Source: Mesostigma viride (Eukaryota; Streptophyta; Mesostigmatophyceae; Mesostigmatales; Mesostigmataceae). From it: 64,000 nt of DNA. The notes beneath the pieces are model-generated. The model was not told the origin of the DNA, did no database searches, and worked only from the letters and a program-made list of their open reading frames with translations. The DNA is taken from positions 3,937,954 to 4,001,953 of the forward strand of contig RPFO01000041.1 of the NCBI GenBank assembly GCA_009746045.1, given 5' to 3'. Made by a program: the position numbers and the translations under genes. This document shows positions 1-8,931 of this stretch, in pieces; position 1 is the first letter of the stretch; each line of letters opens with the position of its first letter.

Positions 1-302
1 GTCAGATGTAAATCAACGGTGCATAATGCATTAGCCGCCACTACTTTGTGTGCCTAGAGTTGTTTGCTTGCTAGCCGTGTGTGGCCCCGACCCAGTGTTG
101 GTCGTGTGACCCTGCCCAGTGTTGGCATTGTCATTTGCCCTGGCCCAGTGTTGGCTATGGTAGACTGCGCCCAGTGTTGGCCGCACCGTGTTTTCCACTC
201 TCAGTAAACGTATTTTAATACAAGAAGTCTTTTCCATACACTTGTGCAATATCTGGGTCATAACAGGCAAAAGATCTTTCCTCCGAGCCCCGGTTTCTGA
301 CA
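1..302 (+). repeat. 3' part of a putative LTR
   Basis: No coding sequence is convincing here. Four copies of CCCAGTGTTGG lie between about 90 and 180. The block ends at about 302 with CCGGTTTCTGACA, the kind of 3' terminus often seen on plant-type LTRs. The upstream end lies outside the window, so no repeat pair can be shown. It could equally be the end of another repeat class. The 343 bases that follow (303-645) are AT-rich with no gene I can support and probably include the upstream intron of gene A. Confidence 0.35.
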
Positions 303-645
303 AGGTCCACCTGTGTTGGGGGGTTCATATTATTACCCAAGTGCCGGCCCAGGTAATAACTATACTAATTTTTAAAAACAATAAAAAGAATTACATAGCA
401 TGGTACTTCCTTATCAAATAATAATAAACTTCATTAGTAATCATCTAAGTTAATAATAGTTATTGTTCTTGCCTGCTTGGCTGGCTATAAAGAAACTGAC
501 CATCAGGCTCATCTATGTACCTCTCAAGCAACCATATAAACTACATGCACATAGGTATCCGCAGCACCGTTGCAATTCTGGCCGAACCGTCGACCCTCAT
601 TTATTAATTGTTGGTTGGTTGCCTTCAACTTGCCCACACTTACAG

Positions 646-2180
646 GCTCCGGCCAAGCGTAAGGAACGCGCGACTGCCACGGGTGCCCCCCGCAAACACC
701 CCAAGGGGAGTAAGCGGCCAGCCACGGGTGGCACGGCAGGATCGCGACGTGGCGGCAAGGGGAGGGCATCCAAAGCTCCCAAGGCCAGCGGCCCAGCCTC
801 TGAGGAGGAAGAAGAGAAGGGGTCTGAGTCCGAGGCGTTGGAGTATGCGCAGGAGCTGCAGGGCCGGCGCAAGAAGAGCGTGGTTGCCAAGGCCAAACAG
901 GTGTACGCTGCCCAGAAGCGCGGCGATCCGCTGCCGGGGATCTCCTCGGAGGAGGAAGATGACTGGGTGCCAGGCAATTCCCCCCAAGGCAAGAAGAAGA
1001 AGAAGACGAAGCGCGATGAAGTATGGGCGGCAGTGATTGAGATGAGGCTGGCGGACGAGAGGCGCAAGAGGGATGAAGATGAGGCACGCGAAAAGAAAGC
1101 GTCGCGGAAGGGGGGGATTGGCGAGGCGGGGTCAGTGAAGGCACCCAACAAGGCGGGGGCAAGCAAGAAGGCTGGAGCAGTGAAGGCAACCTGGGACAAG
1201 GCCGGATGTGAGGCAGCTGACGTGGTGGGAAGGGGGGGGGCAGCCGACCAGGTGGGGGCAGCAGGGGTCGGCAACCCAGCCGCGGGAGCACCACCACCAA
1301 CGGATCAGGCCACCCGCCCAGCCAACAAAAAGTCCAAGCCTTCTCTCCCTCCTCTCGAGCTTCCGCCACAGCGCACTGTGGCAAAGCATGCCGAGGTGCT
1401 GACAACGGCGGACTGGGCCAAATACCAGGTTTTCACCTTGTATGGTGACGGCCTGACGTACTACGGAAACCCTGACCCACAGGACCCGTAGTATGCAAAG
1501 AAGTATGACAACCACTGGCGCATGGTGGTCAAGTAAGTATCGTTGCATGGGTTGGCTCCAAGATATACTGGACCATTTATGTGACAAGAATGTACACTCT
1601 GTATGTAACTCTGCAAACCCATGCCATGTGTGACTAGGTAGCATGCAGTACATATGTCTACCGCACACATGCGACAGGTCACGTCGGCATGATCAAATGG
1701 GCCAACATATTAGTAGGCGTATGAGCACACACACATCACACATCACACATCACACATCACCCATCACACATCGCACATCACACATCACCCATCACACATC
1801 ACGCGTACATCACACGTACATATGCACTGTCACACGCACTCGCACCACAACACAGGGACGCACCCCCCACACCCCCACACCCCCACACCCCCACCCCCAC
1901 CGCAACCCCCACACCCCCACCCCCACCGCAACCCCCACCCCCCACCACCACCATGTACCGCCGCCTTCGCCGCCACCACCACCACAACAACAACCACCAC
2001 CACCACCAACAACAACATTGTACTTCGCATTTGTAATGCATTATTATGGTGTGTGGTTGTGTGTCTTGGCACGTTTCTTATGTGCAGGTACCCTAAACAG
2101 CATGAGCAGAAGCGCACGGAAAGGGTGAAGCAAACGTTTGTGATCGCTGACTACGGAGTCGCATGGTGCCTTGTTGCGAT
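646..2180 (+). pseudogene. Spliced lysine/glutamate-rich unknown gene (gene A), disrupted
   Basis: Unknown function. An acceptor (ACTTACAG) at 645 opens a coding exon of about 290 residues rich in Lys, Glu, Ala and Gly, with acidic clusters (SEEEEEKGSESE) and basic runs (GKKKKKTK) that would suit a nuclear or chromatin protein. The exon ends at 1532 before GTAAGT; the next exon begins at 2088 after TGTGCAG. The joined codon AA|G and the phase are consistent, so splicing is well supported. An in-frame TAG sits at 1489-1491, with coding-like sequence on both sides (QDP, stop, YAKKYDNHWRMVVK). The final readable residues (WCLVAM, stop) run into the LTR terminus of gypsy element 1, so the stop codon at 2182-2184 is contributed by the LTR and the gene is truncated. 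It may itself belong to a transposon. Confidence 0.5.
1722..1955 (+). repeat. Low-complexity tract inside the gene A intron
   Basis: A (CACACATCA)-type array at about 1722-1815 is followed by C-rich ACACCCCC repeats at about 1855-1955, all within the 1533-2087 intron. Open frames through this tract are repeat artefacts rich in His/Pro/Thr. Confidence 0.85.
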
Positions 2181-2411
2181 GTAGACTTTTCCCTGTGGGC
2201 CCAACTGCCCTTCATGTTTTTAATATCTGGCCATCATGTTGTAAACGGAGGTATTAGGGTTGCGTCATTAATAATCGCACCCGCCTGCCGTATTTCTGGC
2301 ACACCTTGAATAGGCTAGGTAGGGCTTGCCGTGACCTTTCCGGCACAGTTTATATAGCACTGAAACGAGTGCAGACAGTATAGCTGAAACTAGCGCATTA
2401 TAGGTGTTACA
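2180..2411 (-). repeat. 3' LTR (232 bp) of gypsy element 1
   Basis: On the minus strand the block begins TGTAACACC and ends TCTACA, giving TGTA...TACA termini. It lies downstream of the integrase region, where a 3' LTR is expected. Most of it aligns with the last 220 bases of the 663-bp LTRs at 39059 and 40615, including the shared CCTCCGTTTACAACATGATG stretch. No matching 5' LTR is visible on the far side of the element near 13 kb. Confidence 0.6.
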
Positions 2412-2423
2412 CATCCATGCGAC

Positions 2424-2672
2424 ACAACTCGGTGGGACATGTCCCACCAACCTGTGTTTTGTATGTGTGTGAACATGTGTCCCACCTACATGTAATTGAA
2501 AATTTGCCTGTCCCACCGACCTGAATTTTGAACATGTAACTGTCCCACCACACTGAATTTTGAAAGCTACCCTGTCCCACTTACATGAATACCTGAAACA
2601 TGGCTGTTCCACGTACCTGAACCTGGTGTCTCTCCTAGGTGAAAAGTGTCCCACTCGCGTCCCACCTACGTG
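2424..2672 (-). repeat. Degenerate GTGGGAC tandem repeat at the pol 3' end
   Basis: Seven GTCCCAC units (plus strand) occur within about 240 bases, often followed by an ACATGAATTTTGAA-like spacer at roughly 30-bp spacing. The array begins where integrase homology ends, so it sits between pol and LTR of gypsy element 1. Confidence 0.65.
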
Positions 2673-3268
2673 AGCTGCCCCTGTAGGGGTAAGAGGCTGT
2701 CTACCTGTATCTAGGAAGAAAGGCGTATAGCCATGCGCAGCCTGAGGGCAATTGTTAAGGGAGAACTCTACCAGGCATAGATAATCCTCCCAATCACTCC
2801 CAGAGCCGTTAACATAGTGCCTCAGCGCTTCTTCCACTACCCTATTAAGACGTTCTACTAAATGAGAGGAGGAGGAGTGATAGGCAGTACGGAACGTAAC
2901 CTTGGTACCGATAGCAGCGAAAAACTGCTGCCAAAAGTCAGAGGTAAATAGCTTATCTTTATCACTAATAAACTGCCTACTCAAACCATGATATCTATAA
3001 ACGTTATTAAGGTATAGGCGTGCGCAATCGCGTGCGGTGAGTTCTAAAGGACACGGCACGAGATGACACATACGAGTAAAACGATCTACAAAAACAAGGA
3101 TCTGGGCGTTACCTCTATCATTCTTCCTAAAAGGTCCTACAAAATCCATCATAATGGAGTCCCACGGCATGATGGGATCAGGTAGGGTCCTAGGTTCTGC
3201 TATCTGTCCTATATTGTTGGGTTTCATCTCCTGGCACGATTGGCAGGTCCTAACATACTCATCTATAT
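2650..3268 (-). pseudogene. Gypsy element 1 integrase core
   Basis: Continues the pol frame after one in-frame TAA at 3267-3269. The zinc-binding half-motif (CQSCQ) is followed by the DDE core: MMDFVGP (first Asp), ISDKD (second Asp) and HLVERLNR (Glu). Homology fades near 2670 where the tandem repeat begins. The usual PQTDGQ tract before the catalytic Glu is replaced by SSSSHLV. The family function is strand transfer of element cDNA; with the upstream stop this copy is probably not expressed as one polyprotein. Confidence 0.85.
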
Positions 3269-3269
3269 C

Positions 3270-6110
3270 TTATAAAAGGGAAGGCCAGTAGTAAGAGCGA
3301 GCTACTAGGTCCCGTACCCGTTTACCACCCTGGTGAGCAGCTAAGTCATGCAACTCAAAGAGCAGGGAGGAGCGACATATAGGGGGGACATACAGGCGCC
3401 ATTGAGGGGGAGAATCTTTTAACTGCACATATAAAAACCCACCTACAAATTTACAAGGGTGCTTGCCTAATTGTTGGGGATGGGCAGCAATGGCAGCTAA
3501 AGCTTCCGGCTCAGTGGCCGTAAATCTACTAATAAGGCGTTCAAGATCAGAGGTAGGCATCGCTACAGAGGTATCCAGAACAGGTTTAAAGAGGTCTCCT
3601 ACCGCCTTGCCAAAGAGAAGGGGAGGTCCTAGAGGGACTATGTTATCATAAGACTTTCCTGACCTAGTCGCTATATGGCTAAGCGGTATAGAAATTTTAT
3701 TTTTCCCCTCCCCCCCAACAGAGACCACAGGAAGGGCCTCACACGGGAGAGAGAGTCCTACGTGAGAAAGGAGATCAGGCATGCGAACAGCTGTATGAAA
3801 GAGAAAGGCATAAGATTCATCATCAGGTAGTTCACCATAAGGAATTACACCCATAGTAGTAGGAACTAGAGTAGTATTGAGAACATCCAAGTCCTCGAAA
3901 AAGGAGTAATCTGCGCGACGGGAGAGTGCATCAGGTACTATGTTATCTACACCTTTAACATACTGAAGTTTAAAAGGGGAAAACTGTGCTAAAAACTCCA
4001 TCCAGCGCGCTTGACGAGGGGTAAGGTTGGGTTGGGAGAGCAGATGGGTAAGGGGACGGTGGTCCGTTTGTATAACTAATCTATAAGGATCTATCTCACA
4101 GGGTTCATTCAGGCAAACATCAAATTGGGCACCTTTAAGAAAATGCTGCCACGCGTGGCAACAATACACCACAGCTAAGAGTTCCTGCTGGTGTACAGGA
4201 TAGTTACGCTCCGCGGGGAGCATTGTCCTAGAGATATACTCAATTGGCTGTAAGCCCTGACCCTGATCCTGGAGAAGGACGCCCCCTATAGCTACCTTAC
4301 TAGCGTCTGTAGCTACCACAAAGGGTTTGGTAGTATCGGGTAGGATGAGTACGGGAGGAGAGAGGAGTAGGGATTTTAAACACTGAAAAGCAGACTGACA
4401 CTCACTACTCCAGACAAAGGGGATATCTTTCTTTAATAAATGATTGATAGGGGCTGCTATAGTTGCGAAACGAGGGATAAAACGCCTATAGTAAGAGGCA
4501 ATCCCTAGGAAACTACGTACACTTTTAACGTCGGTAGGGGTAGGCCATTCCTGAATTGACTTAGTTTTATCCGGGTCGGTAGCGACCCCGGCATCTGACA
4601 AAACATGTCCTAAAAATGGTACACTCCTACCAGAACGAACTTTAGCACGGCGAGCCCACAAGGAATTTTCAGACATTATTTCTAAGACTTTCTTTAAATC
4701 ACGTAGGTGCGTTTCAAAATCAGGGGAGTAAATAAGGATATCATCTAAGTAAGCCTGAGCACAAGAACGATCGTGCTCAGATAAAGAAACAGAGGAGAAG
4801 GAAGGATCCTTTAAATCAGATGACACTTGGGGAAGGTGAGAATTACCCATAACAGGTCTAAGCACTTCATTCATTAACATTTGAAAAGAGGCAGGAGAGT
4901 TACAGAGTCCCATGGCCGCTACTCTAAACTGATAATGACCAAAAGGGGTAGCAAAGGCGGTTTTATGGCAATCCTCAGGCGCTATACGCAATTGCCAAAA
5001 ACCATCTGCACAATCCAGTACTGTGAAACAGGTAGAACCTTTAACCTTATTAAATATATCATCAATACGAGGTAGAGGGTATTTAGACTTCACAGTAATA
5101 TCATTTAACTTCCTATAATCAGTAACTAAGCGAAAATTGCCATTTGGCTTAGGGACTAACAGGACACCAGCTGAGTAGGGGGAGTTACTAGGCTCTATCA
5201 ACCCTGCTTCTAATAGTGACACTAAAATCTGTTTTAGTTCCTTTAACTCGGTAGGGCCCATTCTATACATCGGAGAGTGCGTAGGAACTGCACCGTCCTT
5301 AATAACTACACGGTGTAAAACAGAACGAGGAGGAGGATAAGAAGGAGTCTTTTCTTCAAAAACTTTGGAGGAATCTATCACAGCCATGTATCTTACTATT
5401 TCGTTTTCAGTAAATCCCACCCCTATTGTATCCACTGTGTTCACATCTATATCCACACTATTATTAGGGATAGGTATCTCCTGTACTTCTAACTGAAGGA
5501 ACATACATAATAAATATCCATATTCCTTTAGTTCAGATCGCAATTCATCATTGGACATTAATACTTCAGGTATAGGTCTCACAGGAGTATCAACAGGTGT
5601 AGGAGGAGTAATGTCTACCAAGGATAAATTTTCTACTCTATAATGACGTTCCGGTACCCAGTAAGAGCTATCTGGAAACCAAATGACCATGGTATCATAA
5701 TTAATAGTAATCTTATTATCCTGGTGCCAATCTAATCCTAGTAATACATCAGCGGTAGTGATAGGGCCTATAGTGGCCGTCAGGTTGACAGTACGTCCTT
5801 GTATGACCAGGGGAAGGGACACCGTACCCGGGGAATGACTGGTGCGACCGTCAGCATAATGGACAGTGACAGGTTTGGTGTGAGGGATAGGGACTAGTCC
5901 TAAACGCCTAACTAGGGCCTCGCTCACAAAGGAGCTAGCCGCACCGCTATCCACTAACACAGAGACATTCAAAAGTTCATCAGCATGCAAGAAGGGGTCT
6001 ACAACAGTGTGGGGAACGGTTAAGCCACCATTCAAAAACATAAGAGGACGGACACGTAGTGGTAGGGATGATTCAGCTCCTACAGAGGTTATAAAAACAG
6101 GCAGGCAAAA
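3270..6110 (-). CDS. Gypsy element 1 pol: protease, RT, RNase H, integrase zinc region
   Basis: A Ty3/gypsy polyprotein open for more than 920 residues. A retropepsin motif VDSGA lies about 30 residues after the first Met at 6041; the same frame is open upstream to about 6150. The reverse transcriptase follows with LVPKPNGNFRLVTDYRKLN, YPLPRIDD, FATPFGHYQF and the catalytic YLDDI near 4745. RNase H has VATDAS, QQELLAVV, IQTDHRPL and VPDALSRR. The C-terminal part begins the integrase HHCC region (LHDLAAHQGGKRVRDLV). The order PR-RT-RH-INT defines Ty3/gypsy. It is the best preserved ORF in this element. Gag lies upstream in another frame, so the start by frameshift or internal initiation is unresolved. 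Confidence 0.93.
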   Translation of the reverse strand, partial: FCLPVFITSVGAESSLPLRVRPLMFLNGGLTVPHTVVDPFLHADELLNVSVLVDSGAASSFVSEALVRRLGLVPIPHTKPVTVHYADGRTSHSPGTVSLPLVIQGRTVNLTATIGPITTADVLLGLDWHQDNKITINYDTMVIWFPDSSYWVPERHYRVENLSLVDITPPTPVDTPVRPIPEVLMSNDELRSELKEYGYLLCMFLQLEVQEIPIPNNSVDIDVNTVDTIGVGFTENEIVRYMAVIDSSKVFEEKTPSYPPPRSVLHRVVIKDGAVPTHSPMYRMGPTELKELKQILVSLLEAGLIEPSNSPYSAGVLLVPKPNGNFRLVTDYRKLNDITVKSKYPLPRIDDIFNKVKGSTCFTVLDCADGFWQLRIAPEDCHKTAFATPFGHYQFRVAAMGLCNSPASFQMLMNEVLRPVMGNSHLPQVSSDLKDPSFSSVSLSEHDRSCAQAYLDDILIYSPDFETHLRDLKKVLEIMSENSLWARRAKVRSGRSVPFLGHVLSDAGVATDPDKTKSIQEWPTPTDVKSVRSFLGIASYYRRFIPRFATIAAPINHLLKKDIPFVWSSECQSAFQCLKSLLLSPPVLILPDTTKPFVVATDASKVAIGGVLLQDQGQGLQPIEYISRTMLPAERNYPVHQQELLAVVYCCHAWQHFLKGAQFDVCLNEPCEIDPYRLVIQTDHRPLTHLLSQPNLTPRQARWMEFLAQFSPFKLQYVKGVDNIVPDALSRRADYSFFEDLDVLNTTLVPTTMGVIPYGELPDDESYAFLFHTAVRMPDLLSHVGLSLPCEALPVVSVGGEGKNKISIPLSHIATRSGKSYDNIVPLGPPLLFGKAVGDLFKPVLDTSVAMPTSDLERLISRFTATEPEALAAIAAHPQQLGKHPCKFVGGFLYVQLKDSPPQWRLYVPPICRSSLLFELHDLAAHQGGKRVRDLVARSYYWPSLL

Positions 6111-6126
6111 ATTATTATCTGGGGTA

Positions 6127-6802
6127 CTATCTAAGGTCCGACCTGTCCAGGTTACCCCCGGCTGACAGTCCTACTGTCCCCCCCCCCCCCAAATCCATAG
6201 GAACTAACCCCGAAGAAGACCCTGGCGAAAAAGCCACTGCTGGAGGGTCACGAGGGAGCGAAGAGGGTGCAGGAGCCTGATTATCATAGGGGAACCCTGA
6301 GGGTCCTGTCTGCACAGCATTCAGCCTACTAGGGGTAGCTGAGGGAATGCGTCCTGGAGTGGGACGGATAGGAGCACGCTGAGGGGTACGAGGAGGGCGA
6401 GCGTCGGGATGAGGGGGAGCACCCGAAAGGAACTTGGGGCACTCACGTTTAAGATGACCTACTTCCTTACAATGATAGCATGTGATATGAGAGACATCCA
6501 GAGCTGAAAGGTCAGTAACGCAAATGTCTAATTCTTCTACATAGGAGTTCTCCTCCTCAGGGGTAAGGCTAATGTTATTAATACGGGAACGGGTAGGAAG
6601 AGAAGGAGTGGTGAAGAAATCTGCTACTCGTAAGAGATGCTGGCGCACATGCTTGAGGGGTAGATCAGTAAAACGGTAGGCAGAGAACTGGCGCTTTACC
6701 TCACGTAATAAGGGTCTACTGAGGCCTTGTAGGAAACGAGCACGTACTTCTGCGCCCGACAAATCCCTAATTCGTACCATCTGTGCATCAAATTCTTTCA
6801 TA
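6127..6802 (-). pseudogene. Gypsy element 1 gag, C-terminal half with zinc knuckle
   Basis: Encodes the nucleocapsid end of gag: a capsid-like helical segment, then one CCHC knuckle (CYHCKEVGHLKREC) and a Pro-rich tail. The N-terminal half is at 8932-9739; SDR-1 separates them. Bridging across SDR-1 gives FREY joined to MKEF in a continuous frame. A run of thirteen G (6178-6190 on the complement) near the gag end sits at the gag-to-pol frame change and is a likely site of length mutation. Confidence 0.85.
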
Positions 6803-7143
6803 TATTTGCTGAGCTTCGCTCATTTTATATATGACGCGTGGACGGGCTCAAAGGGGACCGACCTGCCGTAGGTAGCGTAAGACTAGCGCTTGTCACGAGG
6901 GTACTGCACCGGCCGGCCCTTTTTGTGCCTAGGCTGAGTGTGGTTCCGGAGTGCAGGCCTAGGTAGCTTCTAACGTACGTCACTAGACCTTATTAGCTGC
7001 GCCAGCCGCCAGGCGTGGCGCAACTGTGATTGGCAGTCAGTACACCTTGTACCTGCGCCAGCCGGCAGGCCTGCGTGGCGCAATGTGAATGATAGTCAGT
7101 ACTTAGAGTGGTGTAGGGGACGTAGGGAGGCCTCTTTTCAGCT
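6803..7143 (+). repeat. SDR-1 A1 block
   Basis: Starts with TGAGC-TTC-GCTCA at 6810-6822, an inverted repeat around three bases. Two hairpin modules with TGCGCC/GGCGCA arms lie at 6998-7022 and 7054-7082, each followed by AGTCAGTAC. The block ends in a pyrimidine-rich CCTCTTTTCAGCT and runs directly into unique internal sequence. Confidence 0.85.
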
Positions 7144-8187
7144 TCGCAACTTGATCCCAGCATTTGCTGGCAAGGTCGGCTGGCCGCTATGGCGGCTGCG
7201 CTGAATGTAAGACGATGCTATCGGCCTCTCCGGGCGTGGAGAGGCCTGGAATAAAGGTCTTTATGTTCGCCACCCACCGTTACAGGCCACGGTAATGGTT
7301 GTTGGGTGGGGGGCTCTACGTTTTGAGTAAAATGGTGTGATTTCCGGCGCTGGGCCCACTGACGATTCCCCTCTACCCCTGGGTGCGGCAAGCGGCTTCC
7401 TGACACTGGGGAAGCTGCGATTTTAGTCGGACAACGTCAGGGAAGGAGCCATACAGGCCAGGGCCAGCGGCTACGGTGGAAAGAATCACAGGTGGAGGCG
7501 AATCTGCCTTAAACGTGGAGATGGCTAGCGCGGGGTGCCAGGGTAGCCCATAACTGCCAGGAGCCTGACAGCGGACCCGATCTTTCGGCCTGTGGCCAGA
7601 CGGGAGTTTCGGGGAGGATGCGGGGCTGGAGCGAATCTTGGTGGGAGGAGCGCGCTCTTCATCATTGCCCAGTTTTTCAGCAAAGAATGTTCGCCTGGCG
7701 GGGCTGAAATTCTTGCTGTTTTATCGCCTTGTTTTTATCCTGTATGATGCATTATAGGAAAAGCGATAAAGAGTTCGGTTCAGCCAGGGGGGCATATCTA
7801 TGCCATAAAAAATTTCCTACAACAACACAAGCCCTGGTCAGGGCCTTGGCTAAGCAGTTTCCAAGCCAGGCAACGCCTTGGTAGGGTAGAGGGCCTATCG
7901 CCACAAAGGTTTCAATGCCGGGAAATCCCAGCCTCGGGGTGGGGCTGGTGATGGGTCCTGGGCTTGTGAGAGACGGTCCGGGGGCGTAAGGCCTAATGAG
8001 CAGCCGCTGGAAACCGCCCCCCTAACGGGGGAAACGACATGGGTGCCGCCCTGCGTCCGCCGGGAAACCGTAGCGGCCACACGGGGGCGGCAGTACAGCT
8101 GTAGCAGCGTGCAGGAGGGGGGCCATGGGCGGAAAGAAAATCGGCACCAAGGTTGGCGACAGCCTTGGTGGCCAGGAAGGAGGTGTG
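7144..8187. other. SDR-1 internal region, no coding capacity recognised
   Basis: About 1 kb, GC-rich, without a frame that resembles RT, RNase H, recombinase or gag on either strand. It contains AGGTCTTTATGTTCGCCACC-like unique sequence and a direct tail into B1. The internal regions of SDR-2, SDR-3 and SDR-4 are of similar length (about 0.84-1.0 kb) and also non-coding. Confidence 0.7.
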
Positions 8188-8374
8188 GGGGCAACACCTT
8201 GTGTTCGAGTATGCTGGGCCCCCAGCATGGTGCTACAATAACCAACTTGATAATGATGTGCACTGAGTTTGAAGGTGTGGTATAGGCTGTCCGTATAAAG
8301 CCTAGCACACAAAAATGTAAAATAAATGTTTCTCTTGGTGGGAAGGAACTCCAATGGACCAAAAACAAGAAATG

Positions 8375-8715
8375 TATTTGCTGAGCTTCGCTCATTTTAT
8401 ATATGACGCGTGGACGGGCTCAAAGGGGACCGACCTGCCGTAGGTAGCGTAAGACTAGCGCTTGTCACGAGGGTACTGCACCGGCCGGCCCTTTTTGTGC
8501 CTAGGCTGAGTGTGGTTCCGGAGTGCAGGCCTAGGTAGCTTCTAACGTACGTCACTAGACCTTATTAGCTGCGCCAGCCGCCAGGCGTGGCGCAACTGTG
8601 ATTGGCAGTCAGTACACCTTGTACCTGCGCCAGCCGGCAGGCCTGCGTGGCGCAATGTGAATGATAGTCAGTACTTAGAGTGGTGTAGGGGACGTAGGGA
8701 GGCCTCTTTTCAGCT
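8375..8715 (+). repeat. SDR-1 A2 block
   Basis: Second 341-bp copy of A, overlapping the last two bases (TA) of B1 and ending at 8715 immediately before the C-rich linker. The crossover-like palindrome is at 8382-8394. Confidence 0.85.
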
Positions 8716-8742
8716 CCCACCCACCCACCCACGCTGCTAAGA
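8716..8742 (+). other. SDR-1 A2/B2 linker: G-quadruplex/i-motif
   Basis: Reads CCCACCCACCCACCC then ACGCTGCTAAGA. The complement is four GGG runs with single-base loops, a canonical intramolecular G-quadruplex. It is absent from the A1/internal border and the B1/A2 border. Confidence 0.8.
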
Positions 8743-8931
8743 GGGGCAACACCTTGTGTTCGAGTATGCTGGGCCCCCAGCATGGTGCTACAATAACCAA
8801 CTTGATAATGATGTGCACTGAGTTTGAAGGTGTGGTATAGGCTGTCCGTATAAAGCCTAGCACACAAAAATGTAAAATAAATGTTTCTCTTGGTGGGAAG
8901 GAACTCCAATGGACCAAAAACAAGAAATGTA

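Larger units (their letters stand above)
6803..8931 (+). mobile_element. SDR-1: non-coding split-direct-repeat element in gypsy 1 gag
   Basis: Architecture A1-internal-B1-A2-linker-B2: A1 6803-7143, internal region 7144-8187, B1 8188-8376, A2 8375-8715, linker 8716-8742, B2 8743-8931. A1 and A2 (341 bp) and B1 and B2 (189 bp) look identical, so the element is recent. This is the split-direct-repeat layout of PAT/Ngaro/Kangaroo-type DIRS retroelements, but there is no reverse transcriptase or recombinase inside. The A start (TTTGCTGAGCTTCGCTCA) resembles the A start of the autonomous element near 59955. B carries an AATAAA before its end. There is no target duplication; only TA is shared at the junctions. 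Confidence 0.85.

Noticed and set aside
3267-3269. TAA in gypsy 1 pol as evidence for a UAR-to-Gln code
   Set aside because: The 920-residue pol ORF has no other TAA or TAG, several intact ORFs end in TAA/TAG/TGA normally, and CAA-to-TAA decay explains it.
6803-8931. Reading the SDR elements as LTR retrotransposons or retrozymes
   Set aside because: The second repeat is followed by a further B copy, there is no primer site or target duplication, and no hammerhead core (CTGATGA with GAAA) was seen in A or B.
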